Below, piece by piece: positions 62,609 to 64,000 of a stretch of 64,000 bases of DNA (its first letter is position 1; each line of letters starts with the position of its first letter). Below the pieces are notes generated by a model. The model saw only the letters and a list, made by a program, of their open reading frames with translations, ran no database searches and was not told the DNA's origin. This DNA comes from Geodermatophilus arenarius. Its GTDB lineage: Bacteria > Actinomycetota > Actinomycetes > Mycobacteriales > Geodermatophilaceae. The DNA is taken from NCBI RefSeq assembly GCF_042654585.1, contig NZ_JBHSGR010000020.1, forward strand, positions 37,632 to 101,631, written 5' to 3'. A program made the position numbers and the translations under genes.

Positions 62609-63697
62609 GTGCCCGAGGTCCGTCGTGCGCGCCGCCGCCCGCCGGCGCCCCCGTCGATCGCCCCGTCGTCCACCGCCCGGCTGTCGACGGCGCCCCTGCC
62701 CGTCCCCGGCGCGCCGCCGGACGCCTGGCCCGGCGAGGAGCTGGCGGTCAGCGGCGGCACCGTGTACGTCCGCACCACCCCGTGGGCCGGTCCGCCCGGG
62801 GCGCCGCGCGAGCGCGCGCTGTACGTCCACGGCCTCGGCGGCGCGTCCACCAACTGGACCGACCTGGCGGCGCTGCTCGCCGTCCGCTGCGCGGGGTGGG
62901 CGGTGGACCTGCCGGGGTTCGGCCGCTCGCAGCCGCCGACCGGCGGGTCGTACTCCATCCGCGGGCACGTGCGCGCCGTCGTGGAGGTCCTCGAGCACGT
63001 GCGGGACCAGCCCGGCGACGGGCAGGGCGGGCCGGTGCACCTGCTCGGCAACAGCCTCGGCGGCCTGGTCAGCCTGCTGGTCGCCGCCCGCCGGCCGGAC
63101 CTCGTCGCGTCGCTGACGCTGGTCTCCCCGGCGATGCCGGTCTACCGCGTGCCGCAGGCGTTCAGCCGCGCGCTGCTGCTGCTCCTGCTGCCGGGCGTGC
63201 CGGGCGTCGCCGAGCGGCGGCTGGCCGGCGTGACGCCGGAGCAGTCGGTGCGCGGCATGCTGCAGATGTGCTTCGGCGAGCCCGGGCGGGTGCCGCCGGA
63301 GCGGATCGACGCCGCCGTCGCGGAGACCCGCGAGCGGGCGCGGCAGGAGTGGGCCAACCGGGCGCTGACCCGCAGCATGCGCGGCCTCATCACCTCCTAC
63401 CTGCGGGTCGGCCGGGCCAACGCCTGGCGGCTGGCCCGCGCGCTGCGGATGCCGACGCTGGTCGTCTGGGGCGACCGCGACCGGCTGGTCGACCCGCGGC
63501 TGGCCCCGCGGCTGGCGGCGGCCGTCCCCGACGCGCGGCTGCTGGTGCTGGAGACCGTCGGCCACGTGGCGATGCTCGAGGCGCCGGAGGAGACCGCCCG
63601 GGCGGTGCTCGGCCTGCTCGAGGACCTCGACGCCGGGGACCGCCGCAGCGCCGCGGAGGCCGGGGACGACGACGAGCCGGAGGCGCGGGCCGGCTGA
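62609..63697 (+). CDS. Alpha/beta hydrolase
   Basis: A 362-residue hydrolase; GTG 62609. The first 45 residues are Arg/Pro/Ser-rich. The core follows: LYVHGLGGASTNWTDLA (oxyanion loop HGLGG), AVDLPGFGRSQPP, VHLLGNSLGGLVSLL with the nucleophile in G-N-S-L-G, VVWGDRDRLVDPRL with the acid, and ETVGHVAMLEAPEET with the catalytic His. Resembles the mycobacterial hydrolase next to the Rv3208 TetR gene. Substrate unknown. The C-terminal 20 residues are acidic. Confidence 0.87.
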   Translation: MPEVRRARRRPPAPPSIAPSSTARLSTAPLPVPGAPPDAWPGEELAVSGGTVYVRTTPWAGPPGAPRERALYVHGLGGASTNWTDLAALLAVRCAGWAVDLPGFGRSQPPTGGSYSIRGHVRAVVEVLEHVRDQPGDGQGGPVHLLGNSLGGLVSLLVAARRPDLVASLTLVSPAMPVYRVPQAFSRALLLLLLPGVPGVAERRLAGVTPEQSVRGMLQMCFGEPGRVPPERIDAAVAETRERARQEWANRALTRSMRGLITSYLRVGRANAWRLARALRMPTLVVWGDRDRLVDPRLAPRLAAAVPDARLLVLETVGHVAMLEAPEETARAVLGLLEDLDAGDRRSAAEAGDDDEPEARAG

Positions 63698-63859
63698 GCC
63701 GGGACCGCGCGACGCGCCACCAGCGGGTCGCACGGGTCTCGTGTGACGCGTGAGAGCCTGACCTGGACGCGCGGTGACGCCGCCCGCGACACTGCGTGAC
63801 CGGAAGGACGACCGGCAGCCCGGCGGCCACGAGGCCCGACACGGCGAGGAGGCGGCACC

Positions 63860-64000
63860 GTGGCAGGTCCTCCGCCCGGCCGGCCCCCCGGGGCCCTGAC
63901 CGGGCGGGAGGCGGCCCGCGGCCTCCCGCCGCTCCCGCCGCTGCCCGCCCGCCCGCCGTCCTCGCGCCCCCCGTCGCCGGCGGCCGACCGCCGCGACCCG
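63860..64000 (+). CDS. Start of probable DUF3152 protein (3' partial)
   Basis: GTG 63860 preceded by GAGGAGG opens a frame of 47 codons that runs off the window. The visible part is Pro/Arg-rich with no recognisable domain. By gene order (rhlE, ferritin-like, DUF3107, TetR) the next gene in mycobacteria is Rv3207c, a DUF3152 protein with a long disordered N-terminus. The assignment is by position only. Confidence 0.45.
   Translation, partial: MAGPPPGRPPGALTGREAARGLPPLPPLPARPPSSRPPSPAADRRDP

Overview
The window is very GC-rich, almost wholly coding, and rich in GTG starts and ATGA/GTGA overlaps. The gene content (MtrAB-LpqB, WhiB, F420 genes, BldC-like regulator, WS/DGAT, DUF3499, DUF3107) places it in the Actinomycetota. 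The sequence style and gene neighbours suggest Geodermatophilaceae (Blastococcus, Geodermatophilus or Modestobacter relatives). That placement is inferred from remembered similarity, not from a search. No rRNA, tRNA, CRISPR array, prophage or insertion sequence was seen. No gene-free stretch exceeds about 215 bp.

Layout. (1) 1-7.7 kb: two overlapping paralogous polytopic YfhO-like membrane proteins (the first cut by the window edge), a strong bidirectional terminator, then an opposing pair encoding a lipoprotein and a secreted protein with a lysozyme-like N-terminus and ten LGFP repeats. (2) 7.8-25.5 kb: cell-envelope sugar and coenzyme F420 genes. These are a GT2 rhamnosyltransferase-like protein with manC, an SDR, an AlkA-type glycosylase, fbiA-fbiB-rmlA, whiB, several conserved hypotheticals, DUF3499, manB, a Trm112-like protein, a PGI/PMI-like SIS protein, DUF808, manA and a secreted HNH nuclease. 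(3) 25.6-37.6 kb: sahH, mtrA-mtrB-lpqB, comF-like, hpf, a GNAT, an F420/PPOX protein and secA. Blocks 2 and 3 match the gene order around Mycobacterium tuberculosis Rv3265c-Rv3240c, with local insertions and inversions. (4) 37.7-45 kb: GtrA, DUF6459-like, LysM-like and BldC-like proteins, a SAF/ParA-type pair, a WS/DGAT acyltransferase and a DUF6912-like protein. (5) 45-49.6 kb: a two-gene type VII secretion-like locus, with an FHA-FtsK/SpoIIIE ATPase of EssC-like layout facing away from a lone WXG100 protein. (6) 49.6-58.6 kb: HTTM membrane protein, MaoC, Nudix, PH-domain, PHP, RecB-like nuclease, MpaB-type, hydrolase and PQQ-propeller genes. (7) 58.6-64 kb: rhlE, ferritin-like hydroxylase, DUF3107, TetR, hydrolase and the start of a probable DUF3152 protein, again matching the mycobacterial order (Rv3211-Rv3207c).

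How the genes work together. ManA, ManB and ManC would convert fructose-6-phosphate to GDP-mannose. RmlA makes dTDP-glucose for rhamnose, and the GT2 enzyme probably attaches rhamnose to a lipid-linked wall precursor. FbiA and FbiB build coenzyme F420, which the PPOX-like protein may use. MtrAB-LpqB links envelope state to division. SecA drives general export, and the EssC-like/WXG100 pair may form a separate minimal export route.

The main structural observations outside genes are: a dispersed palindromic element at gene 3' ends, present in five copies whose stem arms co-vary; repeated TANNNT boxes 5-9 nt before GTG/ATG starts, suggesting leaderless transcripts; and several short tandem repeats at gene ends.
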